From positions 248,001 through 312,000 of the forward strand of contig NZ_RZHE01000008.1 in NCBI RefSeq assembly GCF_003989825.1: a DNA stretch of 64,000 nt, read 5' to 3'. Shown in pieces: positions 27,868 to 36,811 of this stretch. Under the pieces are notes generated by a model. The model was not told the DNA's origin. It saw nothing but the letters and a program-made list of their open reading frames with translations, and ran no database searches. How positions within the stretch are numbered: the stretch's first letter is position 1; each line of letters begins with the position of its first letter. The DNA is from Vreelandella populi (GTDB taxonomy: Bacteria > Pseudomonadota > Gammaproteobacteria > Pseudomonadales > Halomonadaceae). A program made the position numbers and the translations under genes.

Positions 27868-28940
27868 AGAATATCCATACCCTTCAACTGATGGATACCC
27901 ACGCGGGCGGCGACGTTAGCCGTATCGTGACCGGTGGGATTGATGCGCTGCCAGGCGCCACCGTGCGTGAGCAGATGGAGTATCTGCGTGACGATGCCGA
28001 TGGCCTGCGCCGGCTGCTGCTTGAAGAGCCCTACGGCATTCCTGAAATGTCGGTCGACCTGTTAGTACCTGCCACCCACCCTGAAGCGGTAGCAGGTTAT
28101 ATCATCATGGAAGTCATGGGGTACCCGATCTACTCGGGCTCCAATACGTTATGTACCGCGACCGCCGTGCTCGAGTGCGGGATAGTACCCAAGCAGGAGG
28201 GCATTCAGCGGTTTGCTCTGGAGGCACCGGCAGGCTTGGTTCAGATCGAAGCGCGTGTGCATAACGGGGTAGTGGAGTCGGTGACCTGTGAAGGGCTGCC
28301 AAGCTACATTGATACCTACCGCGATACCATCCAGGTGCCGGGGATTGGGGAGGTAACCTACTCGGTTGCCTACAGTGGCGGTTTTTATGCATTGGTGGAC
28401 GCCACCAAGCTTGGCTTCAAGCTGATTCGCGAGGAAGAGCAGGCGCTTTCTGCGTGCGCCCATAAAATTGTGGAGGCCATTCAAGCCAAGCGCGGCTTCT
28501 CACACTATACGTTGGGTGATGTAGGGCCTTTGCCGTTTTTGCACTTTATGGGGCCGGAAGAGCAGGTGGGGGAAGGCTATGTGCGATCACGCTCCACAAC
28601 CTATGTGCATCCCGGTGTAATCTGCCGAAGTACGACCGGGACAGGTACGTCCGCCCGGCTGGCGCTGATGAACTATGAAGGCCGCCTCAACGTAGGCGAT
28701 AAGCTCGAAACGATATCGCTGCGTGAAACCGGGTTTATCGGCACTTTTACCGGCACTCACCAGGAAGGCGCTTATCAGGTAGTTGAAAACACGATCACCG
28801 GACGCAGCTACGTGCTGGCCCATTCTGATATTGTGATTAACTGCGATGATCCACTGGTGGCCTGTGGCGAGCTGCACCATATTCTGAGCGATCGCCATCA
28901 CGCTAATGCGGTTAAGGAGAGTTCAATCAGGAGCGCTTAA
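27864..28940 (+). CDS. Proline racemase superfamily protein, non-canonical active site
   Basis: A 358-residue member of the proline racemase / hydroxyproline epimerase / trans-3-hydroxyproline dehydratase superfamily. Family parts: MDTHAGGDVSRIVTGGI at the N-terminus, IPEMSVDLLVPATHPEA, and TTGTGTSARLALMNYEG. Both catalytic cysteine positions are changed: the usual MCGH motif reads YSGS (Ser91, Ser93), and the usual SPCGTGTS reads STTGTGTS (Thr258). Racemases and epimerases need two cysteines or Ser/Cys, and dehydratases have Cys/Thr, so the reaction is not predictable. The start is GTG 27864 with AGGAG 8 bases upstream, coupled to the preceding reductase. The stop overlaps the arfB stop on the other strand. 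Confidence 0.85.
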   Translation: MKNIHTLQLMDTHAGGDVSRIVTGGIDALPGATVREQMEYLRDDADGLRRLLLEEPYGIPEMSVDLLVPATHPEAVAGYIIMEVMGYPIYSGSNTLCTATAVLECGIVPKQEGIQRFALEAPAGLVQIEARVHNGVVESVTCEGLPSYIDTYRDTIQVPGIGEVTYSVAYSGGFYALVDATKLGFKLIREEEQALSACAHKIVEAIQAKRGFSHYTLGDVGPLPFLHFMGPEEQVGEGYVRSRSTTYVHPGVICRSTTGTGTSARLALMNYEGRLNVGDKLETISLRETGFIGTFTGTHQEGAYQVVENTITGRSYVLAHSDIVINCDDPLVACGELHHILSDRHHANAVKESSIRSA

Positions 28941-29353
28941 GAGGTGGAGACCTTGCCTCGCAGCGACTTGGTCTTGCCTTTACGGGTTTTATGATCCACC
29001 CGGCGGCGCTGGGAACCTTTGGTCGGCTTGGTGGGGCGACGTACCTTCTGCGTCTTGGCAGCACTTACGATAAGGGCTTTAAGGCGGGCAAGGGCATCCT
29101 CTTTATTAAGCTCCAGCGTGCGGTAGCTCTGGGCCTTGATAATCACCACGCCCTCCTTGCTGATGCGCTGGTCATTGAGCATCATCAGGCGCTCTTTATA
29201 AAACGCAGGCAGGGTGGAACGCGGTATATCAAAGCGTAAGTGCACCGCTGAGGCCACTTTATTGACGTTCTGGCCGCCCGCACCTTGCGCGCGGATCTGG
29301 CTGATATCGATTTCCCAGTCGGCCAAGGTTACATGAGTGGAAATAGTGAGCAT
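28937..29353 (-). CDS. arfB: Alternative ribosome-rescue factor ArfB
   Basis: A 138-residue ArfB (YaeJ) peptidyl-tRNA hydrolase that frees stalled ribosomes. It has the GGQ motif at residues 26-28 (AQGAGGQNVNK) and a basic C-terminal tail (RRPTKPTKGSQRRRVDHKTR) that threads the mRNA channel. Length matches the family (140). Convergent with the proline-racemase-family gene, with a four-base stop overlap. Confidence 0.95.
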   Translation of the reverse strand: MLTISTHVTLADWEIDISQIRAQGAGGQNVNKVASAVHLRFDIPRSTLPAFYKERLMMLNDQRISKEGVVIIKAQSYRTLELNKEDALARLKALIVSAAKTQKVRRPTKPTKGSQRRRVDHKTRKGKTKSLRGKVSTS

Positions 29354-29423
29354 CCAGTCCTCTGTGTCACGGGTAAGTTATAAGGCTAGCACAATTGACG
29401 CAGAGGACGGCGCAATAAGCAGG

Positions 29424-30371
29424 CTACGCGGCGAGGTTATCGACCGGCTCACCATTAATAAACGCGACGAGATTGCCAAAGGCATCGCCAAAGTAGAGCT
29501 CATAACTATCTTTTTCAACGTAACCCAAATGAGGGGTCGCGACACAGTTGGGCAATGTAAGCAGTGGACCGTCACAGGTTGGTTCGCTCTCGAAAACATC
29601 GACTGCTGCACGCCCCGGCTTACCTGACTCAAGGGCATTAACCAGCGCGCCGGGCTCTATAAGCGGTGCACGACTGGTATTGACCAAAAGCGCGCTGGGC
29701 TTCATGCAGGCAAGATGCTCTGACGTGACGATTCCTTGGGTGTCCGCGTTCAGGCGCAGATGAAGACTAAGCACGTCGGCACGCTGAAAAAGATCATGCT
29801 GGCTCTCGGCCACCGCTAAACCTGCCTCAAGCGCCCGCGCTCTTGTGCCTTCACGACCCCACACTAAAACGTCCATTTCAAAGGCCCTACCGTAACGGGC
29901 TACCAGGCTGCCAATTTTGCCGTAGCCAAAAATACCCAGCGTGCGGCCTTTAAGGCCCGTGCCAAGAGTGCGCTGCCAGCGGCCAGCCTTGAGGTTTTCC
30001 ACCTCCTCAGGAAGGTGGCGCATGGCGGAAAGTATCAGACCCCAGGTTAACTCGGCGGCTGCATAGGGCGATCCTCTGCCGGTCATGACGGTTATCCCAT
30101 GGCGACGACAGGCGTCCAGGTCTACATGGGCTGCTCCGCCGCCGGTTTGGCTAATCACCTTTAAATTGGGTAAACGCTCAAGCAGCGCTGCGGTAATAGG
30201 CGTGCGCTCGCGAATTAATACTAACGCGTCGGCTGAGTGGAAGCGTTCAACCAGCGAGTCCATGTCGGTCAGCGTATCGTGATAAACCGTTACCTCATGA
30301 CCCCTGAGCGCCTCAAAGGCATCCAGTTGGCGCACACAGTCCTGATAATCATCGGAAATCACGATCTTCAT
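29424..30371 (-). CDS. D-2-hydroxyacid dehydrogenase family protein
   Basis: A 315-residue NAD-dependent D-isomer-specific 2-hydroxyacid dehydrogenase. It has the dinucleotide motif LGIFGYGKIGSLVA in the middle, the arginine segment LVNTSRAPLIEP and the catalytic histidine in VATPHLGYVEKDSYE. It resembles phosphoglycerate-dehydrogenase-like proteins of unknown substrate; it lacks the C-terminal ACT domain of SerA. Confidence 0.88.
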   Translation of the reverse strand: MKIVISDDYQDCVRQLDAFEALRGHEVTVYHDTLTDMDSLVERFHSADALVLIRERTPITAALLERLPNLKVISQTGGGAAHVDLDACRRHGITVMTGRGSPYAAAELTWGLILSAMRHLPEEVENLKAGRWQRTLGTGLKGRTLGIFGYGKIGSLVARYGRAFEMDVLVWGREGTRARALEAGLAVAESQHDLFQRADVLSLHLRLNADTQGIVTSEHLACMKPSALLVNTSRAPLIEPGALVNALESGKPGRAAVDVFESEPTCDGPLLTLPNCVATPHLGYVEKDSYELYFGDAFGNLVAFINGEPVDNLAA

Positions 30372-30474
30372 TGGCAGGTCCTTGGTAGGTATGAAATAAC
30401 CAAAAAAAGCAGCATCAATACAGCCCTGTTATAAAGTGATACTACTCTCTAGCCCGGCAATCAAGGAGCAATAC

Positions 30475-31089
30475 ATGAGCGACTATCTGTTGGATGAATC
30501 ACCGTTAAGTGCTGGAATTATCTACCGGCTGCTCTCGGGAAGTATCTGCCCCCGGCCAATTGCCTGGGTAGCCACTCAGAGCCTAGACGGTCAGGCCAAT
30601 CTTGCGCCGTTTTCGTTTTTCAATGTGGCAAGCGTTAATCCGCCTGTTTTAGCCTTTTCACCGTTGCTGGATGGCAACGCGCAGCCCAAGGATACCGTAC
30701 GTAATCTTGAGGAGATGCCTGAATGCGTAGTGCATATTGGCAGCGAAGCGCTTATTGAAGCGCTGAATACCACCAGTGCCAGCCTGCCTAGAGAAGAAGA
30801 TGAGTTTGAATTGGCAGGTCTGGAAAAAGCTCCCATGGCGGGCATCACGGTGCCGCGTATTGCAGCCTCGCCGGTTGCCTTTGGCTGCAAGCTTTATGAG
30901 CTGATTCGGTTCGGCGATCAGCCGCTGGCGGGTACGCTGGTGCTAGCGCAGGTAGTGTCCATTCATATTGATGAAAGCATATGGGATGGTCGTCACGTGA
31001 ATATTGACCTTTTAAAACCTATTGGACGCCTGGCGGGCAACGACTACGTACGTGCGACCGACCGTTTTGCTATCGAGCGGCCAGCCTAA
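30475..31089 (+). CDS. Flavin reductase-like domain protein
   Basis: A 204-residue protein with an FMN-binding split-barrel domain typical of flavin-reductase-like flavoproteins: SGSICPRPIAWVATQSLDG, then APFSFFNVASVNPPVLAFSP. The start is ATG 30475 with AAGGAG 9 bases upstream. Members bind FMN and pass electrons; the partner is not obvious from neighbours. It is divergent from the 2-hydroxyacid dehydrogenase gene. Confidence 0.87.
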   Translation: MSDYLLDESPLSAGIIYRLLSGSICPRPIAWVATQSLDGQANLAPFSFFNVASVNPPVLAFSPLLDGNAQPKDTVRNLEEMPECVVHIGSEALIEALNTTSASLPREEDEFELAGLEKAPMAGITVPRIAASPVAFGCKLYELIRFGDQPLAGTLVLAQVVSIHIDESIWDGRHVNIDLLKPIGRLAGNDYVRATDRFAIERPA

Positions 31090-31398
31090 CGATAGACCTG
31101 GCACTAACAAAAAATAGTAAGCCATTGATATAAAATATTTTTTTTAATGAAAGTAGTTGCTAAATTAGTCTAAGTATAAATAAGCTTTAGTTGCGGCAAT
31201 TTCTGCCGATACTTCTGTTGCGCATTCTTAATAGAAATAGCGTTTCAAACGCCCAAGTTGTTAATTTCTGTAATTTTTATTGGGAAATAGTGCCTGGTTT
31301 AAGCGCTTCGAGGTTATCCTTAGCTGCCTGAAAATGTGCTTTTTCTCAAAAAAATCAGACGTTACCTGCATGCCTCTAGACACAAGCGAACACGTATA
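31090..31398. other. AT-rich leader region of the chemoreceptor gene
   Basis: About 310 AT-rich bases, clearly richer in A/T than the genes around. It includes GCCGATAC at 31205-31212, a seven-of-eight match to the sigma-28 (FliA) -10 element, though the matching -35 (TTTA at 31186) is poor and the distance to the start codon is about 190 bases. No coding sequence seen. Confidence 0.4.
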
Positions 31399-33504
31399 AT
31401 GAAAAAGACTTTCAGTATCCGCGCCATGCTAATCAGCCTTTTTATTATGGCCATGCTGGGTGCGGTTGCCCTTGCCGCGACCGGCTGGTTCACCAACCAG
31501 CGGCTGATCAACTCTCAGCACTATATTACCGGTGACGTACTTCCCTTACAGGATGCTAGCCGCCGCTTGGTGCTCACCATGGCCGCCTATGGCCAGCGCC
31601 ATAACGAACTTCTAGCAGCAGAAAATGAGTCTGCTCTGGAAAACATCGTCTCTGAAGAAACGCTTAACCAGCGCTTTATGAATGCCCGCGAAGCACTTGA
31701 AAGGGAGGGCGCCGAGACGCAGCTGGCAACGCTTGATAATTACTATAATGCTCTACTCGATGGTGATGCCGAGCTTGAAATGGTGCGCCAGGTGGAACTT
31801 GGTTTGAAAGCGGAAATGGCGTCCCAGTTAAGTAACATGGAAATGTTTGTCAGCAGTGCGATGAGTAGCGCCGAAGAGATCGCCAATGTCTCAGTACTTA
31901 ATCAGCAACGCTATGAGCGGGAACAACGAGACCTTATGGAGGCGTGGCGTGAAGATGAAATGACCACGCTTCCCACCACGATATTGGATGGCCTGTTTGT
32001 TCAGGGGGCCAATATTGGCCGTTACAGTGCGGATGTGCGTACCGCTCTGGCACTGTTGGCAGGGTATGGTCAGCAAATGGTGCAGGCACCCAATAGCGAT
32101 GCACTTTCCATGCTGCGTCAGCAATTTATTGAAACTCAGTTCAGCCAGGTGCGCAGCTCTTTAGCGGCTATTCTCGATGCCCCCGATTCCGATCCAAATC
32201 AGGCGCGTATGGTGAATGCGCTGGCCGAGGTAGTCGATGAGCTTGAAAGCATCATGCTAACCGGGTTCATGTCGGTATCCATGCTGCGTGAACAACAGCT
32301 GGAACTTGGCGAACAGGTTCAGACAGCGCTTGCCAAGGTTGCAGGTGCCATGGATCAAATGCAGTTAGCGCTAGGCGAAGTAGAAAGCTATACCGTTGCC
32401 CAAGCGGATAACGCCGTTAATCGGGCTGAAGCCTTGGCTGCTACCGGGTTAACGCTATTGATTGGCGTAACGCTTGGGGTTGTCGCACTACTGGCTATTT
32501 TTGGCTGGCGTACGCTGGTACGTGTGTTGGGCCCGCTAACGGCCATGCGCCAACAAATGGAAAGCATTAGTGGCGCGGCTGGACAAAATGCGGACCTTTC
32601 CATGCGTCTTGCGCTACAGCGTAATGATGAAGTGGGTCAGACGGCCCAGGCCTTCAACCGCATGATGGATACGTTTGAGGGTATGGTGGCTCAAATTCGC
32701 GAAAGCGCGGAAGCCATTGCCGCCAGTAGCCGACAGATCGCCGCAGGTAACGAGAACCTGTCTCAGCGCACTGACCAGCAGTCTGCATCCCTGGCGGAAA
32801 CGGCGTCAAGCCTTGAGCAGATCACCTCGACTGTGAAGCAAACGGCCGATTATGCAGACCAGGCAAAAGGGGCCAGCGGAAGCGTGGATCAGCGAGCTCG
32901 CTCAGCGGGTGATGTAGTCAAACGCACCACTACGGCTATGAGCGATATTCGCGAAGCGAGCCAGAAAATCACGTCGATCATCAAGGCAATTGATGATATT
33001 GCCTTTCAAACCAACCTGCTGGCACTTAACGCTTCCGTTGAGGCAGCCCGGGCAGGGGAGCAGGGACGCGGCTTTGCCGTAGTGGCCCAGGAAGTACGTA
33101 AGCTGGCCGGACGCAGCGCTGACGAGGCTGCCCAGATTCGCCATCTAGTGGACGATAGCGTTGCCAAGGTTAGTGAAGGCGAGCATTTGGTCAATGCGTC
33201 CAGCGCGCACCTGCAAGAGATCATCAGCAGCCTTTCAGAGGTTACCCGCTACGTAACGGAAATTGCCGATGCAACGCAAGAGCAGTCCACGGGCATAGAG
33301 CAGATCAACCAAGCGATCTCGCAGCTAGATCAAGTGACTCATCAGAATGCTCGGCTGGTTCAAGACGCTTCAAGCGCAAGTCAGGAGCTGGATGAGCGAG
33401 CTGGTGACATGCATACGCTTGTTAGCCGTTTTCGGGTAAGTGATGGCGCGGGCCACCAGGCGCTTTCCTTACCGCAGCAAGAGGAACCTGCCCAACTAAC
33501 CTGA
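31399..33504 (+). CDS. Methyl-accepting chemotaxis protein (long sensor form)
   Basis: A 701-residue chemoreceptor. The first membrane helix is at about 13-32, followed by a long periplasmic helical sensor domain of roughly 310 residues, a second helix at about 350-374, HAMP, and the cytoplasmic signalling domain with the hairpin tip [16 protein letters not shown]. The C-terminus (EEPAQLT) lacks a CheR-binding pentapeptide. The start is ATG 31399; an upstream frame from 31336 exists but does not begin with a plausible signal anchor. The ligand is unknown. Confidence 0.92.
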   Translation: MKKTFSIRAMLISLFIMAMLGAVALAATGWFTNQRLINSQHYITGDVLPLQDASRRLVLTMAAYGQRHNELLAAENESALENIVSEETLNQRFMNAREALEREGAETQLATLDNYYNALLDGDAELEMVRQVELGLKAEMASQLSNMEMFVSSAMSSAEEIANVSVLNQQRYEREQRDLMEAWREDEMTTLPTTILDGLFVQGANIGRYSADVRTALALLAGYGQQMVQAPNSDALSMLRQQFIETQFSQVRSSLAAILDAPDSDPNQARMVNALAEVVDELESIMLTGFMSVSMLREQQLELGEQVQTALAKVAGAMDQMQLALGEVESYTVAQADNAVNRAEALAATGLTLLIGVTLGVVALLAIFGWRTLVRVLGPLTAMRQQMESISGAAGQNADLSMRLALQRNDEVGQTAQAFNRMMDTFEGMVAQIRESAEAIAASSRQIAAGNENLSQRTDQQSASLAETASSLEQITSTVKQTADYADQAKGASGSVDQRARSAGDVVKRTTTAMSDIREASQKITSIIKAIDDIAFQTNLLALNASVEAARAGEQGRGFAVVAQEVRKLAGRSADEAAQIRHLVDDSVAKVSEGEHLVNASSAHLQEIISSLSEVTRYVTEIADATQEQSTGIEQINQAISQLDQVTHQNARLVQDASSASQELDERAGDMHTLVSRFRVSDGAGHQALSLPQQEEPAQLT

Positions 33505-33526
33505 CGCTATCGTTGGATCCTTACTC

Positions 33527-33560
33527 AGCGAACGTGCCTATGGCGCGTTCGCTGTTTTGC
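33527..33560 (+). terminator. Rho-independent terminator after the chemoreceptor gene
   Basis: A 12-bp stem (33527-33538 with 33542-33553, one G-T pair) with a 3-base loop, followed by GTTTTGCGTTT. Confidence 0.75.
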
Positions 33561-33643
33561 GTTTCAGGGGGTTGTTTTATGTACTCGGTGCCTGCACTCA
33601 TCAATAAGCTGTAGTTCAATCCAAGCATTTACAAGGGGGCAAA

Positions 33644-34273
33644 ATGACGACATTGGTGATTGGTGCCAACGGACAGATCGGCAAGCAGTTTTGTGAGCTT
33701 TCCCAACAGGCGGGTGAGCCTGTCAAAGCAATGATCCGCGATGAAAGTCAGGCTGAGTGGTTTGAAAAACGCCATATCTCAACCGTGGTAGCGGACCTTG
33801 AAGGCGAATTGGAGCATGCTTTTGATGGCTGTGATAATGTGGTGTTCACTGCCGGCTCAGGCCCGCATACCGGCCCTGATAAGACCTTGATGATTGATCT
33901 CTTTGGGGCTATTCGCGCGGCAGATATTGCCAGCCAACGCGGGCTTTCCCGGTACATTATGGTGAGTGCCATGCGTGCCGAGCAGCCGTTGGATGCACCG
34001 GAAAACATGCGCCCCTATATGGCGGCAAAATTCGCAGCTGACGCCCACCTGCGTCAGAGCGGTGTGTCCCATGTAATTCTTAAACCGGGGCGGCTTAGTA
34101 ATGAAGCGGCCAGCCAGCGGTTTGCAAGCTCCTTTGAAGAAGCCGGAGATAACCAAATCTCCCGAGCGAACGTTGCTCACGCGCTGCTTCATGTAGTGCA
34201 AACGCCAAGCATTGTTAATCAGGAGTATTTACTGTTGGATGGCGAGCGCCCTATCGGCGATATCATCAGTTAG
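33644..34273 (+). CDS. Atypical SDR family NAD(P)-binding protein
   Basis: A 209-residue single Rossmann-domain protein. It starts with the dinucleotide motif TTLVIGANGQIGKQFC and contains VVFTAGSGPHTGPDKT, the conserved tyrosine/lysine region PYMAAKFAADAHLR and ILKPGRLSNE, the pattern of the YwnB/SDR_a5 group. These bind NAD(P) and are often of unknown function. AAGGGGG precedes the ATG. Confidence 0.86.
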   Translation: MTTLVIGANGQIGKQFCELSQQAGEPVKAMIRDESQAEWFEKRHISTVVADLEGELEHAFDGCDNVVFTAGSGPHTGPDKTLMIDLFGAIRAADIASQRGLSRYIMVSAMRAEQPLDAPENMRPYMAAKFAADAHLRQSGVSHVILKPGRLSNEAASQRFASSFEEAGDNQISRANVAHALLHVVQTPSIVNQEYLLLDGERPIGDIIS

Positions 34274-34285
34274 TGATGATGCCTA

Positions 34286-34777
34286 ATGACGATGAGTGAT
34301 GTGATGGATATCGACTTGCCGGTAGGCGTTATCGCCGATACACACGGCCTGCTGCGTGATGACGCCCTTATCTGTCTGGAGGGATGTGGGCTGATTCTGC
34401 ATCTTGGCGATGTGGGGCAGGCGCCTGGCGATGAGGTAATTCTTGCCCGTCTGGCATCCATCGCGCCTTTGTATGTCGTTAAAGGTAATATCGATACCGC
34501 CCGTTGGGCCAAGCAGCTGCCTGAGGTACAAAACCTTACCGTCAATGGATGGCGACTGCATATGGTTCATCGCTTGGTTGATTTTGATGACGCCACGCCT
34601 TGTGATGTGGTATTACACGGCCACTCCCATAAACCGCGCAATGAGTGGCAGGGCGACAAGTTGCTGTTCAATCCAGGGGCGGCGGGCAAGCGCCGCTTCA
34701 AGCTACCTATTACGCTCGGCAAATTATGGCTTGAAGAGCATCAGATAAAGCGCGCCATTATGCACTTGCCGCTTTGA
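34286..34777 (+). CDS. Metallophosphoesterase, YfcE/MJ0936 family
   Basis: A 163-residue calcineurin-like phosphodiesterase. The metal-binding motifs are in order: IADTHG (D-x-H), LHLGDVG (GD), VKGNID (GN) and LHGHSHKPR (GHxH). Family members cleave phosphodiesters in vitro. The start is ambiguous among nearby ATGs (34286, 34292, 34304). It follows the SDR gene by 12 bases. Confidence 0.88.
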   Translation: MTMSDVMDIDLPVGVIADTHGLLRDDALICLEGCGLILHLGDVGQAPGDEVILARLASIAPLYVVKGNIDTARWAKQLPEVQNLTVNGWRLHMVHRLVDFDDATPCDVVLHGHSHKPRNEWQGDKLLFNPGAAGKRRFKLPITLGKLWLEEHQIKRAIMHLPL

Positions 34778-34902
34778 TGGCGCGTTTTGGGTCGTAAAAA
34801 GCATTGTAGTAATGGCGTACTACCTCTGATGGAAAAGCGCTTGTTAGGCTTGTGTTACACACTCAGCGTGTGCTCGATGATAAAACAATAAGGAGTACGG
34901 AG

Positions 34903-35472
34903 ATGAGCAGCAAGCGTATCTTGATGATTACCGGCGACTTTACTGAAGATTACGAAACCATGGTTCCCTTTCAGGCGTTGATGGCGGTCGGCCACCAGGT
35001 TGATGCCGTTTGCCCCGGAAAGACATCGGGTGAAACCGTGGCCACGGCGATTCATGATTTCGAAGGCGATCAGACCTATTCCGAAAAACCTGGCCATCGC
35101 TTTGCGCTCAACGCTGATTTTGAGCACATCAATCCCGCCGATTATGACGCCCTGGTGGTACCCGGTGGGCGTGCCCCGGAATACCTGCGTTTAAACAAAG
35201 ATGTGTTAACGATGGTGCGGCACTTTTTTGAGGCCAATAAGCCTGTCGCTGCGATCTGCCATGGCGCACAACTGTTAGCCGCTGCAAAGGTGCTCGAAGG
35301 AAGGCAGTGTTCCGCGTATCCGGCCTGCCAACCAGAAGTTGAGCTGGCGGGCGGGTCTTTTGCCAGTATCGACGTAAGTGAGGCGGTAACCGACGGCAAC
35401 CTAGTGACGGCCCCCGCTTGGCCAGCGCACCCGGCCTGGCTTGCTCAATTTATGGCGCTGCTAAATAAGTAA
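34903..35472 (+). CDS. DJ-1/PfpI family protein, glyoxalase III-like
   Basis: A 189-residue DJ-1/PfpI protein with the nucleophile-elbow cysteine in [18 protein letters not shown] and the matching acidic residue early ([20 protein letters not shown] region). It resembles DJ-1-type glyoxalases/deglycases that remove methylglyoxal damage. The start is ATG 34903, with AAGGAG upstream. Confidence 0.88.
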   Translation: MSSKRILMITGDFTEDYETMVPFQALMAVGHQVDAVCPGKTSGETVATAIHDFEGDQTYSEKPGHRFALNADFEHINPADYDALVVPGGRAPEYLRLNKDVLTMVRHFFEANKPVAAICHGAQLLAAAKVLEGRQCSAYPACQPEVELAGGSFASIDVSEAVTDGNLVTAPAWPAHPAWLAQFMALLNK

Positions 35473-35509
35473 TCGCTGGGTCGTCAACGTAAGCATATAA
35501 AGCGAAGCA

Positions 35510-35541
35510 TACGCGCCTAACAGACATTGGGCGCGTAGCGT
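35510..35541 (+). terminator. Probable terminator after the DJ-1 family gene
   Basis: An 11-bp stem (35510-35520 with 35527-35537, one G-T pair) with a 6-base loop. Only a short T tract follows at 35541. Confidence 0.5.
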
Positions 35542-35590
35542 ATTTGCCCACTATGCTAACGGCTTATCTGAACGTTAAGAGATCACGCCC

Positions 35591-35953
35591 ATGTGTAAAC
35601 TCTTTATTCACGCCAATCCTGAACTGTGGTCCAGCGCTACGCATTCATTGCGCATCGATGGCATGGTGACTAGCGTGTGAATGGAGCACTACTTCTGGCA
35701 CATTCTGGAAGAAATCGCCACGCGTGATGGTATGAATACTGCTCAGTTGATTACCCGCTTGTATCATGAATCTATCGACGCTGGGCATGACTTGGGTAAC
35801 TTCACCTCGTTTTTACGCGTCTGCGCGCTACGTTATCAAGCGCTTCAACTAACGGGAGATATCCCCACTCAGCATGGGGTACCTATCGCAACCCTGGATG
35901 CTGAGGGGATTTTAGCGCGTGAAAGCCGCCCCAAGCGCAACCAGATGCATTAG
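35591..35953 (+). pseudogene. Ribbon-helix-helix family protein split by an in-frame TGA
   Basis: The frame from ATG 35591 reads MCKLFIHANPELW to IDGMVTSV, then meets TGA at 35678-35680, and continues in the same frame from ATG 35681 (MEHYFWHILEEIATRDGMN, then the FTSFLRVCALRYQ end). In the family (ribbon-helix-helix, RHH_4-like, about 120 residues) the two parts form one DNA-binding domain with an Arg or similar residue where TGA stands, so one C-to-T change of CGA would explain it. It may be a pseudogene, or the ATG right after the stop may restart translation and give a headless 90-residue protein. The sequence is otherwise intact, suggesting a recent change or a sequencing error. Confidence 0.75.
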
Positions 35954-36106
35954 ATGCATTAAGAGCTATCTCTCTAACGCCGAGAGAGCCGTATGGTTTA
36001 ATAGCATTCTGATAACCGCCGTTCGAACGTTATAGCGAGTAGCGGTTGCGATGATAATGAAGGCCATCACTGGATAGTGGCGGATGTAGTAACTAACAGG
36101 ATTTTC

Positions 36107-36448
36107 ATGGCAGATATAGCAACAGCCGTACGCCAATTGCTAACCGCAGCACCTGACAAAGCGCTACCGATGACGTATCAGCAAGTGGCTGCATCAATGG
36201 GATTAACGCCTCCAGGAACAATACAGCGTGTTACTCAGGCGCTAGAGCAGCTTATGCGCGATGATGCCGCTACCCATCAGCCGTTTATCGCTGCATTAGT
36301 GGTAAGCCGCCGGGGTGATAATATGCCCGGCGCTGGATTTTTTGAGCTGGCCGTGGCGCTGGGTCGTTTTCCCGCTGACTCCACGCAGCATGCCAAGGCG
36401 TATCGCGCTGAATATCAGCAGGCGTTGGCATTGCGTTCAAATACATAA
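36107..36448 (+). CDS. Hypothetical protein with a winged-helix-like region
   Basis: A 113-residue soluble protein; the start is ATG 36107 after ACAGGA. The N-terminal half (MTYQQVAASMGLTPPGTIQR) looks like a helix-turn-helix, and the C-terminal half contains VVSRRGDNMPGAGFFELA, a pattern similar to the tail of alkyltransferase-like and small wHTH proteins. I recognise no named family. The spacing and codon use support a real gene. Confidence 0.6.
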   Translation: MADIATAVRQLLTAAPDKALPMTYQQVAASMGLTPPGTIQRVTQALEQLMRDDAATHQPFIAALVVSRRGDNMPGAGFFELAVALGRFPADSTQHAKAYRAEYQQALALRSNT

Positions 36449-36450
36449 TC

Positions 36451-36669
36451 TTATTTAGACGGCTTGCGTAACGGGTCAAGCAAATCGCTTAAGCCATTAT
36501 GATCAATTTCCTGCATCAGTTGCAGCAGTTGACCAATCTCTCCCGATGGAAAACCCTCCCGTGCAAACCAGTTAAGGTACGGCCCAGGCAGGTCGGCAAT
36601 CAGGCAGCCCTGGTGCTTGCCGAACGGCATCGTGCGAGTTACCAGTTTTTCAAGGTCTTCAGGTCTCAT
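36451..36669 (-). CDS. DUF3820 family protein
   Basis: A 72-residue DUF3820 protein with the family core MPFGKHQGCLIADLPGPYLN and WFAREGFPSGEIGQLLQLM. The function is unknown. GGAAAG precedes the ATG. It converges with the wHTH-like hypothetical gene, the stops being 2 bases apart. Confidence 0.82.
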   Translation of the reverse strand: MRPEDLEKLVTRTMPFGKHQGCLIADLPGPYLNWFAREGFPSGEIGQLLQLMQEIDHNGLSDLLDPLRKPSK

Positions 36670-36811
36670 GTCTTACTTTCCTTTGGGCTTATCTATCGCG
36701 CTGGTTTCCGAAAAGATGTAATTTTGTTAGACTTTGGTCGACGAATAATACCCCCTCGATGCCGGGCATTTACAGCTTCGGCAAGTTATTTCTGTATCGT
36801 CAGGATATGAC

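Noticed and set aside
35678..35680. TGA read as selenocysteine in the ribbon-helix-helix gene
   Set aside because: No SECIS-like hairpin follows, and the family has a basic or ordinary residue there, not cysteine. A nonsense change is simpler.
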